Source: Cheiracanthium punctorium (lineage: Eukaryota > Arthropoda > Arachnida > Araneae > Cheiracanthiidae). Taken from it: a DNA stretch of 64,000 nt. Shown here one piece after another: positions 1 through 10,160 of the stretch. The notes under the pieces are model-generated. The model saw only the letters and a list, made by a program, of their open reading frames with translations, was not told the origin of the DNA and ran no database searches. Within the stretch, counting starts at the first letter, position 1; every line of letters begins with the position of its first letter. Location of the stretch: the NCBI GenBank assembly GCA_038373885.1, contig JAWZYV010013174.1, positions 1 to 64,000 of the forward strand. The letters run 5' to 3'. The translations under genes were made by a program, and so were the position numbers.

Positions 1-820
1 AGAACTAAAAAAATATCTGCCCAGCGACTGGTCTATAATGCAACGTCACAGTGATAAACATCATATCATTTAAGACTCCTATCCTATATACCGAGCTGAC
101 CTACGCCTTCTGAAAATTGCCCACATTAGGCTTAACACAGCACTCCTTGGCGACACCGCTTGGTGTTCTTAGTCTGCATTTTAAACCAATAAATTGTTCT
201 AATCATTCAAGAAATGGATTTAGAATGGCTAAATTCTCTAAAGATGAAGAAAAAGAAAATGGGTGATCAACATGCAACGAGATCCCGGATCGTCTGCTCA
301 AATTTGCCTTGTAAGTTCGATTTTATTATTGAAAATTTTTACTGTTACCTTAGAAAATGCCTTTTTCTTGTAAGTTTATCTTTGTTATTTTATTTAAAAT
401 ACCAAAGTTGTTCGTAGCTTCTTTAGTTTTGTTAAAACGCAAATGTTATGTTAAGAGTGCAAATTGAATTATCGCCAAAGCTACTTGTGTTTGTAAACAA
501 AACTTTGTTCTTTAGCATTAAAAAATGTGTTTAAAAGAGCAATAGGCAACATATATGTTAATAAATTTAATTAAGTATCTTGAATATTGTTGTATACCTA
601 CAAGTATTTTCGCAATCATAATAAAATATTAAAGTTTGTCACTAATTACGTTTACTTTAACGAAATGCCAAAGTAGCGAGAAGTGCGCCAAAGTAGCGAG
701 AAGTGCATCAAAGATAGAAACCCCATAGTTTCGGTTTCGGTCATTTTTCAAACAACACGTTACCTCTTAGTTGCATTGATGGGTTTTTCATTGACAGGTG
801 ACTCAAATAGCCCGGGGCCT
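1..820. other. AT-rich sequence without a gene
   Basis: No convincing coding region. The only open frame of note (214-417) is low-complexity, lysine- and leucine-rich and resembles nothing I know. The stretch contains one short perfect tandem repeat (667-706) and ends where the inverted-repeat element begins. Confidence 0.6.
667..706. repeat. Perfect 2 x 20-bp tandem repeat
   Basis: The unit GCCAAAGTAGCGAGAAGTGC occurs twice without a mismatch (667-686, 687-706). It contains no gene and its role is unknown. Confidence 0.9.
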
Positions 821-3800
821 GTGCATGTATTTTGATGAGCCATCCAAAGAGGCCTGCGGATGCTCGAGTCTTCACGTATACATCAGGCATTTCTTAACCT
901 TCCCAGTGCTTTCAAACGTTATTACTTCCTTGTACGTAGTATAAGGAAGTAATGTGATCCCGAAAAATTTTGGGGGCCAAATTTCGACAAAAAATCCGAT
1001 TTTGACTACCTCTAAATTTAATTTTAAGAATTTTTTCGATGCATCTCATCTTAGGCTAGCATGCACGATTATATGAACGCGTCTGCAACTCATTTTGACC
1101 AGCAGCGATTTTATTGTGGTCAGTTTTTCCATGCCGTCTGTACGTACGTACGTAGGTACGTACGTACGTATGTATGTAACTCGCATATCTCAAAAACTAT
1201 GGGTCGTAGAATGTTGAGATTTGATATTTAGGATTGTTCTATGATCTAGTTGTGCACCTCCCCTTTTGGTCGCAATCGAATGAATAGTTTATGTACAGGA
1301 CCGCACAAAAGATTCGAAATACATTACGCTCTATGGGCCGAAATTCATTAAACTCGCATATCTCAAAAACTATTCGGCGTAGAATGCCGAAACTTCATAT
1401 TTTGGATAGTTGTAACATCTAGTTGTGCACCTCCCCTTTTGGTTCCATTCGATTGTATAGTTTATCTACAGCACCGCCCAAAACATTCGAAATACATTAC
1501 GCTCAATGGGCCGAAATTCATTAAACTCGCATATCTCAAAAAATATGAGGCGTACAATGTCGAAACTTTATATTTAGGATTGTTGTAACATCTAGTTGTG
1601 CACCTCCCCTTTCGGTTCCATTCGACTGGATAGTTTATCTACAGAACCGCCTAAAAGATTCGAAATACATTACGCTCTATGGGCCGAAATTCATCAAAGC
1701 GTTTTTTAGAGGTATTGGGCTATTTCAAACGACTCAGAAGTGATATATGCTGTAAAGAGTTAGAAAATGAATTTTTCCATTAAAAAAAGTGTCTTTATCA
1801 TTTACAGTTCTGCTACAGGAACACTCAAAAGATTTCCAATACATTACGGTCAATGGCAATTTTTGGAGATTCATCCATTTCAAGCACAATACCGTCCTAC
1901 CACATAAGGTAGGTAATGGTCCGACCACGGTCACGTGCCTCCCTCAAGAACTATGCCAAAAGTCGCCAAGCTTGGCGATTTTTTTGTGTACGTGTGTGCA
2001 TATTTAACTCTCAAATCTCAAAAACTATTATGAAATTCCATATATAAGATTGTTGTAACATCTAGTTGTGCATCTCGATTTTTGGTTAAAATCTACTGGA
2101 GAGTTTATTTACAGGACCACCGAAAAGAATTTCAGTACTTTAATGTCTATGGACATCTTCAATATAATACAATTGTAGACAGTCATTGTTTGGTACATGC
2201 CCAAAATCTCGCCGTCTGTCCTCGACCTTGGCGAGTTTTGCCGAAATGTCGCCAAATTTGGCGATAGTCAGTCATTTGATCCATGCCCAAAGTATCGCCA
2301 TTTGTCATCGTTCTCGGCGAGTTTTGGCGAAATATTGCCAAATTTGGCGATAATCTGTCATTGTTGGTCCATGCTTAATATCTCGCCAAATGTCGTCGAC
2401 ATTGACGAGTTTCGCCGAAATATCGCCAAATTTGGCGCCAAAAATTATTTCGTATTTTGTATAACTCTAAAACTTTAACCCGTAGAATTTTGAACTTTTG
2501 TATTTAGAACTATATTATAATATCTAACGGTTTTCAATATCTTTTTTGACAGCAATCGACTGGGAATTTATTTACAGGGTGAGCCAAATGACTTTAAATA
2601 CATTAAGGTGTATGGATGCATTCAATTCATTGAAAGTCTGTGGTCAATGACTACTTTGGCTATCCCCAAAATCTCGCAAACTATTTCAAGTTTGTCGGCT
2701 TTTGGTGAAATATCGCCTAATGAAGTGTCAGAAAGAAATCTTTCAAATTGAACTCAGCTTGGCGATATCGAAATGTTTGGCTAGAAATCGCTATATCTTA
2801 CTATTATTGATATTTTATATCTTTCAAACAAATAAGTTTAGAGGAAGTGCATAAAAAACATTTTTGATTTAATAGACGTGCAAGGAAGTCATGTGTTGGA
2901 CACATCAGATTTTTTAATATAGTTTTTAGTAGTAATTGTGTTACTAATTCAAGTACGAACTCATGATTAAATTGTTTGCTATGATATATATTGACATAAA
3001 GAAAATAGATACATATAATTTGAAGGAAAAAAAAGTAGCTCTTACTCTCATGATTAACGATTGCTTATTTTAGTTTCACAAGTGGATATTTAATATATTT
3101 CAAAATAACTAAATACACAAGACATTTTTATAATGAATATTTCATGAACGTAGTCGTATTTCCTACGTTATTTTAAACAATTCAACATTAACAAATGATG
3201 TATTAAAGCGCATTTCAGTGTTTTCGGGATATCCTGTATATTGGAGAAAATTGATAAAATACGCTCTATAGCGCGATCCCTGAATTAATTATTCTTTAAT
3301 AAAGACATTTCATGTAGTATATATTATTCTTTTGTCGCTTTCTCAATCGAACTTAGGAATTGAGCAAGCATAATGAACGCTTGTACAAAATATTAACTAC
3401 ATTTGAAGTTTCTGTATAAACGGGCAAAAATCAATAATTTATAATTTACTGTATTTCTGCATTGTACCAGATGTAAGTCTTAATCACGTAATCAAGGCAT
3501 ATATAACATTTTCAACTGGCAAAATTAAATTGTCTAAATAGTATCACAACGTCATGCTTATTTACAAGAATAAAAACTACTCAAGTAATACGATTTCTGA
3601 TTAAAATAATTTATTTATAAATAACACATGAGTAATTATTCACCAAACCTGATTAACATACATATATTTAGAATTTCTAAATACATTATAAGCGTTCACT
3701 TACCTTTACATTCAGAGCAAAATGTTCGAATTTTAGGATAAATTTTCATGAAAGAAATGGCTCAAGATTCACAAAACGATTACCTACATCTAAAGTTCTT

Positions 3801-3974
3801 TAGTACGACAAAAGCATAAAAAATTGTTTTAAAATAATAAAATAATATAACATTTATAATACTTAGAATAATAAAATAGAACACTGTGACTGGGGGAAAA
3901 CAGGCCTCAATGATAAACTCATTTTTAGTGATGGCAACTCATACGCATGCCCGTTGCTAATAACGACGGCCCCG
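821..3974 (+). mobile_element. Left unit of a pair of inverted ~1.9 kb TIR elements
   Basis: The segment 821-3974, minus the 2 kb repeat inside it (924-2915), is an imperfect reverse complement of 4010-5920. Matching landmarks include the AGAGGCC block near 853 and 5862, the region following 2916 against 5775 downward, and the CACTTACCTTTACATTCAG block near 3697 and 4298. Its right end reads GTTGCTAATAACGACGGCCCCG-like sequence, the mirror of the start of the right unit. Its left end keeps only part of the TIR (CGGGGCC, then the inner part), so it is terminally damaged. No transposase frame survives, so it is probably a non-autonomous DNA transposon. Confidence 0.7.
924..2915 (+). mobile_element. 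2 kb hairpin-ended repeat, copy 1
   Basis: First of five copies. The left end has an 11-bp-stem hairpin (ACTTCCTTGTA, CGTAG loop, then TATAAGGAAGT); the right end reads GGAAGTC, a small TGTG-TTGGA-CACA hairpin, then CAGAT and a T run. Inside are a GTAC microsatellite (~1140-1170), about three units of a 173-bp tandem repeat (GTTGTGCACCTCCCC at ~1249, 1422 and 1595), a near-perfect palindrome around AAGCTTGG (~1957) and a cluster of TCGCCAAATTTGGCGA palindromes (2214-2443). It splits the left inverted-repeat unit; the empty site can be read from the sister unit and shows no duplication beyond T residues. Frames inside recur only because the copies are alike. Confidence 0.85.
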
Positions 3975-4009
3975 AATAGCCTCATCTCAATATAAGGTTT
4001 GGCTTGTTA
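3975..4009. other. Spacer between the inverted units, with target duplication
   Basis: These 35 bases separate the two opposed TIR elements. The last eight, GCTTGTTA (4002-4009), recur immediately after the right unit at 5921-5928, giving an 8-bp target duplication for that unit. Confidence 0.7.
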
Positions 4010-5920
4010 CGGGGCCGTCTTTATTAGCAACCAGGCCTGCTTCTTCGTTGCCACCGGAAGAAATGAGTGAAACATTGAGGCCTAATATTTACATTTGCGC
4101 TGTTCGATTGTATGCGATTTGGGATTATAAACGTTAATTTATTTTATCATTAAAAAACAATTTTGTTATAGTTTTGTCATAATGATTTAATGACAAGGTT
4201 TTTTAGATGTAGGTAATAATTTTTTGAAGATTGCGCTTTTTTTATGGAAATAAATCAACGAATTCAATCATAGAATTCGAACTTTAAGTTCTGAATGTAA
4301 AGGTAAGTGTACACTTGTATTTAGAAATTCTACAAATTTATAGGATATAAAGCGTGTTTTGTGAATTAATATTCATGTGTTATTTATAAATCATTTTAAT
4401 CTGAAATCGTTTAACTTGGGTAGTTTATTATTCTAGTAAATAAGCGTGCGTTGTAATACTAGTTAGACATTCTTATCTGTTTAAATCTTTCAGTTGAAAA
4501 TGTCATTTATCATTTATTATAAATGCAATTAAATGTGTGATATTGGTTTCAGTGCAGAAGTACTGTAAAATATGTTATTAATTTTTGCACATGTTTATGT
4601 AGAAACTTAAATTGAAGTTAATATTTTGTATAAGCGTTCATCATACTCAAATTCGAAGTTCCATTTAGATAATGGCTATAACAAAAAGTAATTAATTCAG
4701 AGATCGTTTGTTTTTAGTTTATTACAGTGTTTAGCGCAACTTGTGAAAAGGGATCTTGAAATTTTTCAAGTCCTAGAGCTGTTAGTTTATCTTAATTTGT
4801 ATTCAAAGTCAGTGGAGCAGGTTTTTTTTTCTTTTTTTAAAGCTATAACCCTAATATACAGCAATGCAGGGACGAAAGCATTTGTTTTCAATCGCCAGTT
4901 AATAATAACTTTAAAAAAAGGTGTTGGAATATTAGTGGTATTTCCTAGTATGGTTTTCTAAAATTTATAATTTTTCTTTGGAGAAGAAAAAGTATATGGA
5001 ACTAACACTGAAAATTATAAATCATTTTCATTTCGAATGGTAAAATTTTCGATAAATAAACTCATTTGAACTAACCAAAATAAAAACGGTTAACAAACGT
5101 GTTTTATCATACACTGTTACGTTATTCTTAATCCTTTTGATATATTATCTCCCCTTTAAGTTCGTACTACAATTTATGGAACACCCTTTATTTTGTAATT
5201 CATTCTAAATGTTTATCGTTAAATTAATTTGCATTATTTTTCATGTAAATACCAAGGACTTGCAGTGCACAGGTTGTACTTATAATTATAGCAAACATTC
5301 TTCTGATACCTACGCCTTACAAAAGATTAAAAATTAAATAGTATATCAGTACTTAAATTTTGTATACGTTAATTGTAAATATTTTAAATTCTATTTCAGC
5401 TCCTCGTCTTATATTTTGTTAATATATTAACCGAACAATATTTAATAAATGAAAATTTAATAACTACTAGTTAAATTTATTTTAAAAGTAATAATGGTTG
5501 TAACTGCTTTGAAAATGTGAAACTTAAACATTCAGTATAAAGAAATACATAAAAATGTCTGTATCATTTGTGTATTCGTTTACTTTAATGTATACTAAAA
5601 GTCAGCTTAATTTTTTCATGTATATTAAAATTCAAGCTAAAATAATGAATCATGAGAGTGAGCACTACTTTGTTTTTCCTTCAAATTACATGCATCTATT
5701 TACTTTAATGTCCGCGTGTATCATAGTAAAGAAACTTTTAATGAGTTCGTACTTGAATTAGTAACACAATCACTACTTAAAACTACATTTAATAACGTTT
5801 CAAAGCATCAGAAAGCTTAAAAATTGCTTGATGTATACGGGAAGACGCGAGCATCCGTAGGCCTCTTTGGATGACTCATCGAAATACACGCGCAGGCCCG
5901 TTACTAATAGCGAAGGCCCC
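4010..5920 (-). mobile_element. Right unit of the inverted TIR pair (hAT-like by 8-bp duplication)
   Basis: A 1.9 kb element starting CGGGGCCGTC...ATTAGCAAC and ending with the imperfect inverse (GTTACTAATAGCGAAGGCCCC), about 30 bp of terminal inverted repeat. The direct 8-bp GCTTGTTA on both sides supports transposition, and its length fits hAT-like elements. It has no transposase: the frames inside (4743-4961, 5555-5761) are short, AT-rich and not conserved in the sister unit. Class assignment rests only on TIR and duplication length. Confidence 0.65.
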
Positions 5921-5928
5921 GCTTGTTA

Positions 5929-6171
5929 ACATTTTTTAATGGGAATCTGTGGAAAGATGTACTCATGGACAGGTTCCAGAGAGTTATTGAAACATACATA
6001 GATGGCATAATACAGAGGCATAATTATTATTATTTTAATTCCGCGGTTATTACCAAGAGCCCAGCCCAACATATAAACCTAATGTTGTTTGTTTTCCACC
6101 AATGCGTGACTTTTATAGCCTAGAACCCAAGGAGTCGATAAACCTCATTCAAAGCATTCATGAGGGGTTTT

Positions 6172-6212
<41 letters not shown>

Positions 6213-7070
6213 GGAGGGGATCAAACCATTTCAAAGCTTCTGTAGACGAATGAATCCATCAGTTGTAAATCTTAGTATCTTTAAAATATCACGATTTTAA
6301 TGCAGTTTCAGCAATAGGTAGAGTGATGGCTCAGATTGAGAACTTTTAAGGCGTCCCCTGAATCAGTCCTTACCTCTTACTACTAACTTAGAAGTATGCA
6401 AAATAATTAGCAAACTTAACAATAAAAAATCCCCGGCATAGACAACATAACTAATCTTATGCTTAAAAATATCCGAGACAACATTCTTGATCTTATAACT
6501 CAAATCATAAACTTCAAGAGGAAGGTTTATATGTATAATACGGTACGACAATACCGTTTATATCACGTACGACAATACCGTTTATATCACGGTACGACAA
6601 TAATACGCACGTGTATCGAAGAAAAAGACAATATTTATGCCTTCGTAATAAGGTTTTCAGGTTAAACCACACGAATTTGTATATAATTGTAATAAGCGGT
6701 TTTATTTCAAGTGATCAGATTATCAAAAGTATCCAGTTGTAACTTTGTGATTTAAAGAGTCACGTGACTCACCATCTACATATGAAAGTGTTTATATCCG
6801 ATAAAAGTAGATCAGTTTAAAACATGAAAATTACTACTTTTCTTTCAATAATTTAAATTAAATTTCACGAGCAAAACTGGCGTTATTTTAATATCACGAC
6901 TTAAAAAATGCATTAGATAATAAAATTTGCTTTACGAGCGAAATAATAAACTTCCATCAACCAATCAAATTCCCCAGAAGGGTTCCGGTGACGGCAATTT
7001 GACATCACACATTGTATAATTTGAAGAGATCGCACGCGTCTATCGGTGTTTTCCAGCCAGTAAAATAAAA
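5929..7070. other. AT-rich spacer with simple repeats
   Basis: No gene seen. It holds a (TA)n tract at about 6174-6210 and a short tandem array at 6541-6602. Small frames here are unconvincing. Confidence 0.55.
6541..6602. repeat. ~26-bp tandem repeat, about 2.4 units
   Basis: The unit GGTACGACAATACCGTTTAT repeats with a one-base length difference. Each unit is itself a small inverted repeat (GGTA ... TACC). Confidence 0.8.
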
Positions 7071-7193
7071 ATAAAAGGTGCTTTACAGCGCGATGCTGTT
7101 CAATATGACCAAAACATCTTTGATGAAGCTTTATTTGAATTGAACGAAGTAGTGCAATTACTTTTGAGTAAATCTCTCAAGGATTATATATAA
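7071..7193 (+). pseudogene. Helitron helicase fragment
   Basis: Translation of 7085-7190 gives a peptide with the stretch DEALFELNEVVQLL, closely matching a translation near 29930-30020 in the longer Helitron remnant. This is the variable region upstream of the helicase ATPase domain in Helitron Rep/Hel proteins. Only ~35 residues remain; the LTR of Gypsy A starts directly after it, so A probably inserted into a Helitron relic. Confidence 0.6.
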
Positions 7194-7419
7194 TGATACG
7201 AATTTTCGGGGCAACCCGCTGCTCTGTGACTTAAAATAGTTTAAAATTCGTATTCTACGCTTCAAATAGATAAATTTTGCTTTTTGTTGCATCAGAATTG
7301 GCCAATTAGAACCAGAGATACGGAGGTTTCGCTTTCCCATATGTTTTTCTATGGGCTTCTAGAAATCTCGAGAAATATTAGTCCTAGGGCTTCGATCTCT
7401 TCACATTTGATTACTTATT

Positions 7420-7475
7420 TTTGGCGCCAAATTTGGCGATATTTCGCCAAAAGTCGCCAAGCTTGGCGAATTCTT
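7420..7475. promoter_or_regulatory. TTGGCG palindrome cluster in LTR A (E2F-like)
   Basis: TTTGGCGCCAAA (7420-7431) is a perfect palindrome containing the E2F consensus TTTSSCGC on both strands. It is followed by TTTGGCGATATTTCGCCAAA and TCGCCAAGCTTGGCGA. The block closely matches part of the 2 kb repeat family. Binding is inference. Confidence 0.5.
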
Positions 7476-7642
7476 GGTCATTTGGCGCGATTTTCCCAAT
7501 GGGACCTAGAAGTTGTTTTTCCTGCATTAAAAACGCATAATAACCCAACATTTCTCTTCTATGACGTAATCAAAATTCACGCTTTATGTAGAATCCTCGA
7601 GAAATAAGACTTCTAGAAGCTGCCCGCAGCTTCTGCCTCCTC

Positions 7643-7676
7643 TATATAAACCGGCGCGCAGTCCCGATAGTTCAGT
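7643..7676 (+). promoter_or_regulatory. Core promoter of LTR A: TATA box and initiator
   Basis: TATATAAA (7643-7650) precedes an arthropod-type initiator TCAGT (7672-7676); TATA start to the presumed +1 A is ~31 bp. LTR B has the same pair at 33049-33056 and 33078-33082 with the same spacing, which supports function in the family. Confidence 0.65.
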
Positions 7677-8123
7677 GCGAGTTGAACACTCAATGTGTGA
7701 AGAGCTGTCAGTGAGAGTACGCTTGCTAGTGCTATAGAAGCCGTGTTTTAGCTTGCTTTACGAAGCTGTTTTGCGTAAAGCTGTTTTGCTGAAAGTGCTG
7801 TGTGTAAATTCTTCATTGCTGTGTCTTAAGGGATTGTGTACGATATCTCTTGAATATTTTCACTGAATTTTTGCCTGTGAAAGTGACTTATTTTGTGTGA
7901 GAAATACAGCATTTGTGAGAGCTTCAGATGTAAGAGAACTGTTAAAAGCACATTACTGTTTAATCGTGCTTGTGAATTTTGTACAGCTGATTGTTCCACG
8001 AAGTTCTAGAAGCAATAAAGTTATATTCCATCCTGACCATTGGACTTTTTACCAGCACGTTCTACACCAACTGGACTTTAGAACGACGAACCCCGGAAAC
8101 AAGAAGAGTAGTTCCGCAACATT

Positions 8124-8140
8124 TGGTGTCAGGAGTGGGG
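8124..8140 (+). other. Primer binding site of Gypsy A (tRNA-Leu type)
   Basis: TGGTGTCAGGAGTGGGG lies two bases after the LTR. It begins TGG, the complement of a tRNA CCA end, and its body matches the complement of leucine tRNA 3' ends, a common primer class for Gypsy elements. Confidence 0.65.
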
Positions 8141-8170
8141 TTCTAAAGAAATACTTTGATTTTCCAGTTT

Positions 8171-9795
8171 ATGGTTTTGACTAGACGAAAAATGGAAGAA
8201 CAACTTCAAAAGCTCATGAATATGATGCAGGAAATGAAATCCGGACAAGACGAGATGAAAGCCGGACAAGAACAGATGAAGGCGGATTTAGAAAAGAAAA
8301 TTGAAGACGGACAAGAACAGATGAAAGCGGATTTAGAGAAGAAAATTGAAGCCGGACAAGAAGTAATGAAATTGGGATTGGAGAAAATGGAGACTGCTTT
8401 GGGAAAATTAGAGAAATTCGAAAAGAGTGTGCAGGAAAATCAAGAGATAATGGAGAAAAGAATGTCGCTCATAGAAGAAACTCAAACGAAATATGAACAA
8501 AGAATTGAAGGAAATGTTTAAAGAATTGCAGCAAGATATTTGCAGAATGCGGGAAGAATTCAATAATAAAATTGAGGAGAAACGAGACTGGAAAGAAAAT
8601 ATAGTTTCGAAAATACATGAAGAATGTGAAGCTAAAATTGAAGTAAAATTGGACTCGCTCGTTGAGCTGGGAAAGTTACCTGAAAACATCAGGTTATCTT
8701 CACACCGCCCAGCAGTGAAACTAACCTATGACGGAAAGACTCCCTGGAAGCCTACAAGACCCAATTTTTAATCGTCGCCAAAGCCAATGGTTGGAGCGAG
8801 TCCGAGAAAGCGAACCAACTGGCCGCTTCCCTTAGCGGAGATGCAATTAACGTATTGCAAACTATCGGAGCGACGAAGATAGGAGATTTTGACGCCCTCG
8901 CAGTGCCTTGGAGATGAAATTCGGAGAGAAGTGCCAGAAAGAATATAGTAGAATCCAACTTAAGTCAAGGATGCAAAGACCTGGCGAGACCCTCCAAGAG
9001 CTGGCTTCCGACATAGATAGGCTGTGTCATCTAGCCTATGGCAGTTATCCTGATAACGTTCGAGAAGAAGTTGCAGTGCAACATTTTATTGAAGGCCTCT
9101 TGGACTCTGAAATTCAGAAAGCATTGATCTTGGCGGATTATAAAGATCTCAGGTCCGCCCTCGTATTCGCCATGAAGCTAGAGGCAGCTCAGCTGGCCGT
9201 AAGAAAAGAGCGGCATAATGTTAGAGCTGTGTCATTCCAGGAGCCTACGGATGGAGAAATGGAGAGATTAGAGAATAAATTAAAGACCCTGGAAAATCTG
9301 GTGGAACGACAAGAACAGTCAGAGCCAAGAAAAGTGAAATGTTGGAGGTGCAACAGCGAGGGGCATTTACGAAAATACTGTGACGCACAAAAGAACTCTC
9401 GTCGTAAAGATCGCAGTTATCAATGCACCAGAGAAGCCCATGAAGGAAGACAGAAAAGAGACGACTTTCAGGAACAGAGGCTGAGGGATATTCAAAAGCC
9501 TCGTTTGAAAGTCTTACAGATTTCATCAGTGAATGGCGGCAGTGATGGACTATTCGTACTGGGATACGTTAATGGTTCCCCATGCCACATGGTGATTGAT
9601 ACTGGAGCGAACGTAACCATCATAAGGACGGATCTGGCCAAGAAATTGAACTTGAAGATTATCTGGACTCCGCCCTCGCTGACCCTCCAGACTGTGACAG
9701 GTGACAAGATCGAAGTGGGCGGAAAAGCGCAAGTAGAAATCACGTTTGGAAATGCCAGATACGACCATGTGGTATATGTCGCCAATATTACAGAC
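8171..9795 (+). pseudogene. Gypsy A gag and start of protease, frameshifted
   Basis: Gag begins at ATG 8171 (or 8192) with a long lysine/glutamate-rich coiled coil built on an EQMKADLEKKIE-type repeat. The frame breaks near 8515, 8745 and 8905 and then stays open to the insertion point. Past the capsid-like part is one CCHC zinc knuckle (CWRCNSEGHLRKYC, ~9343-9384), then an aspartic protease core with the DTGAN active site (~9599). The reading is cut at 9795 by the insertion of the Gmr1-like element inside the protease, and it continues in frame at 17183. Several frameshifts make it non-functional. Confidence 0.85.
9791..9795. repeat. Target-site duplication CAGAC (left)
   Basis: CAGAC precedes the 5' LTR and recurs at 17181-17185 after the 3' LTR. 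Five bases is usual for Gypsy-type integration. Confidence 0.9.
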
Positions 9796-10107
9796 TGTCA
9801 TACATCCAACACTCCAGCGACCGAGAACGAAGTGAACGGAAGAGAGAAGAAGCAAGAGAGACGGACTTCAGCTACCGTTGGGGGTAGACGTTTTTGTAGG
9901 AGCTCCTGGGTGGACTCCGAGTAATGAATGTTCTGCTGTTAGAACGAGTATATCTGATCTGTAAATATGTATATAGTTATTTAATCATTTAATCCGGAGT
10001 TGTTATTTGAGTTTTAAATAAATTTTCTTTGAGTAAAAACCTGATCTCATCTTGAGTTACTCGCCTGCAGACGGGGTGAGTTGGTTGTCAGGAGAAGGGA
10101 TACGACA
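9796..10107 (+). repeat. 5' LTR of the Gmr1-like element
   Basis: 312 bp, TGTCATAC ... GATACGACA. It contains a poly(A) signal AATAAA (10017-10022) and, near its end, a tRNA-Leu-PBS-like string (10082-10101). A 42-codon tail of the upstream Gypsy frame reads into it by chance; the same frame appears in the 3' LTR. Confidence 0.92.
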
Positions 10108-10160
10108 ACACGCTCTCTTACGAGAACCAGAGCTGGAATTAACGATAGCTCAGTCACAAG

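Larger units (their letters stand above)
7194..8121 (+). repeat. 5' LTR of Gypsy element A
   Basis: Starts TGATACGAATTTTCGGGG and ends CGCAACA, two bases before a tRNA-Leu-type primer binding site, so the right boundary is well supported. A related copy (about 80% by eye) lies at 32606-33453. It contains a TATA box with a correctly spaced initiator, and a TTTGGCGCCAAA palindrome followed by TTGGCGA repeats at 7420-7475. The matching 3' LTR is absent because the element is truncated at 18488, so no target duplication can be read. Confidence 0.75.

Noticed and set aside
1138..1170. GTAC arrays as a regulatory array or CRISPR-like repeats
   Set aside because: Plain microsatellite, present in every 2 kb copy with variable length; eukaryotic context and no spacers.
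2082..2478. Recurring 60-93 residue frames in all five 2 kb repeats (e.g. starting YWRVYLQDHRKEFQ)
   Set aside because: They recur only because the repeats are near-identical, are broken differently in each copy, and are built from the palindromic TTGGCG block; no sign of protein-level constraint.
9796..9924. 42-residue frame reading CHTSNTPATENEVN and its copy at 16869
   Set aside because: It is LTR sequence read through from two different upstream frames; not a conserved protein.
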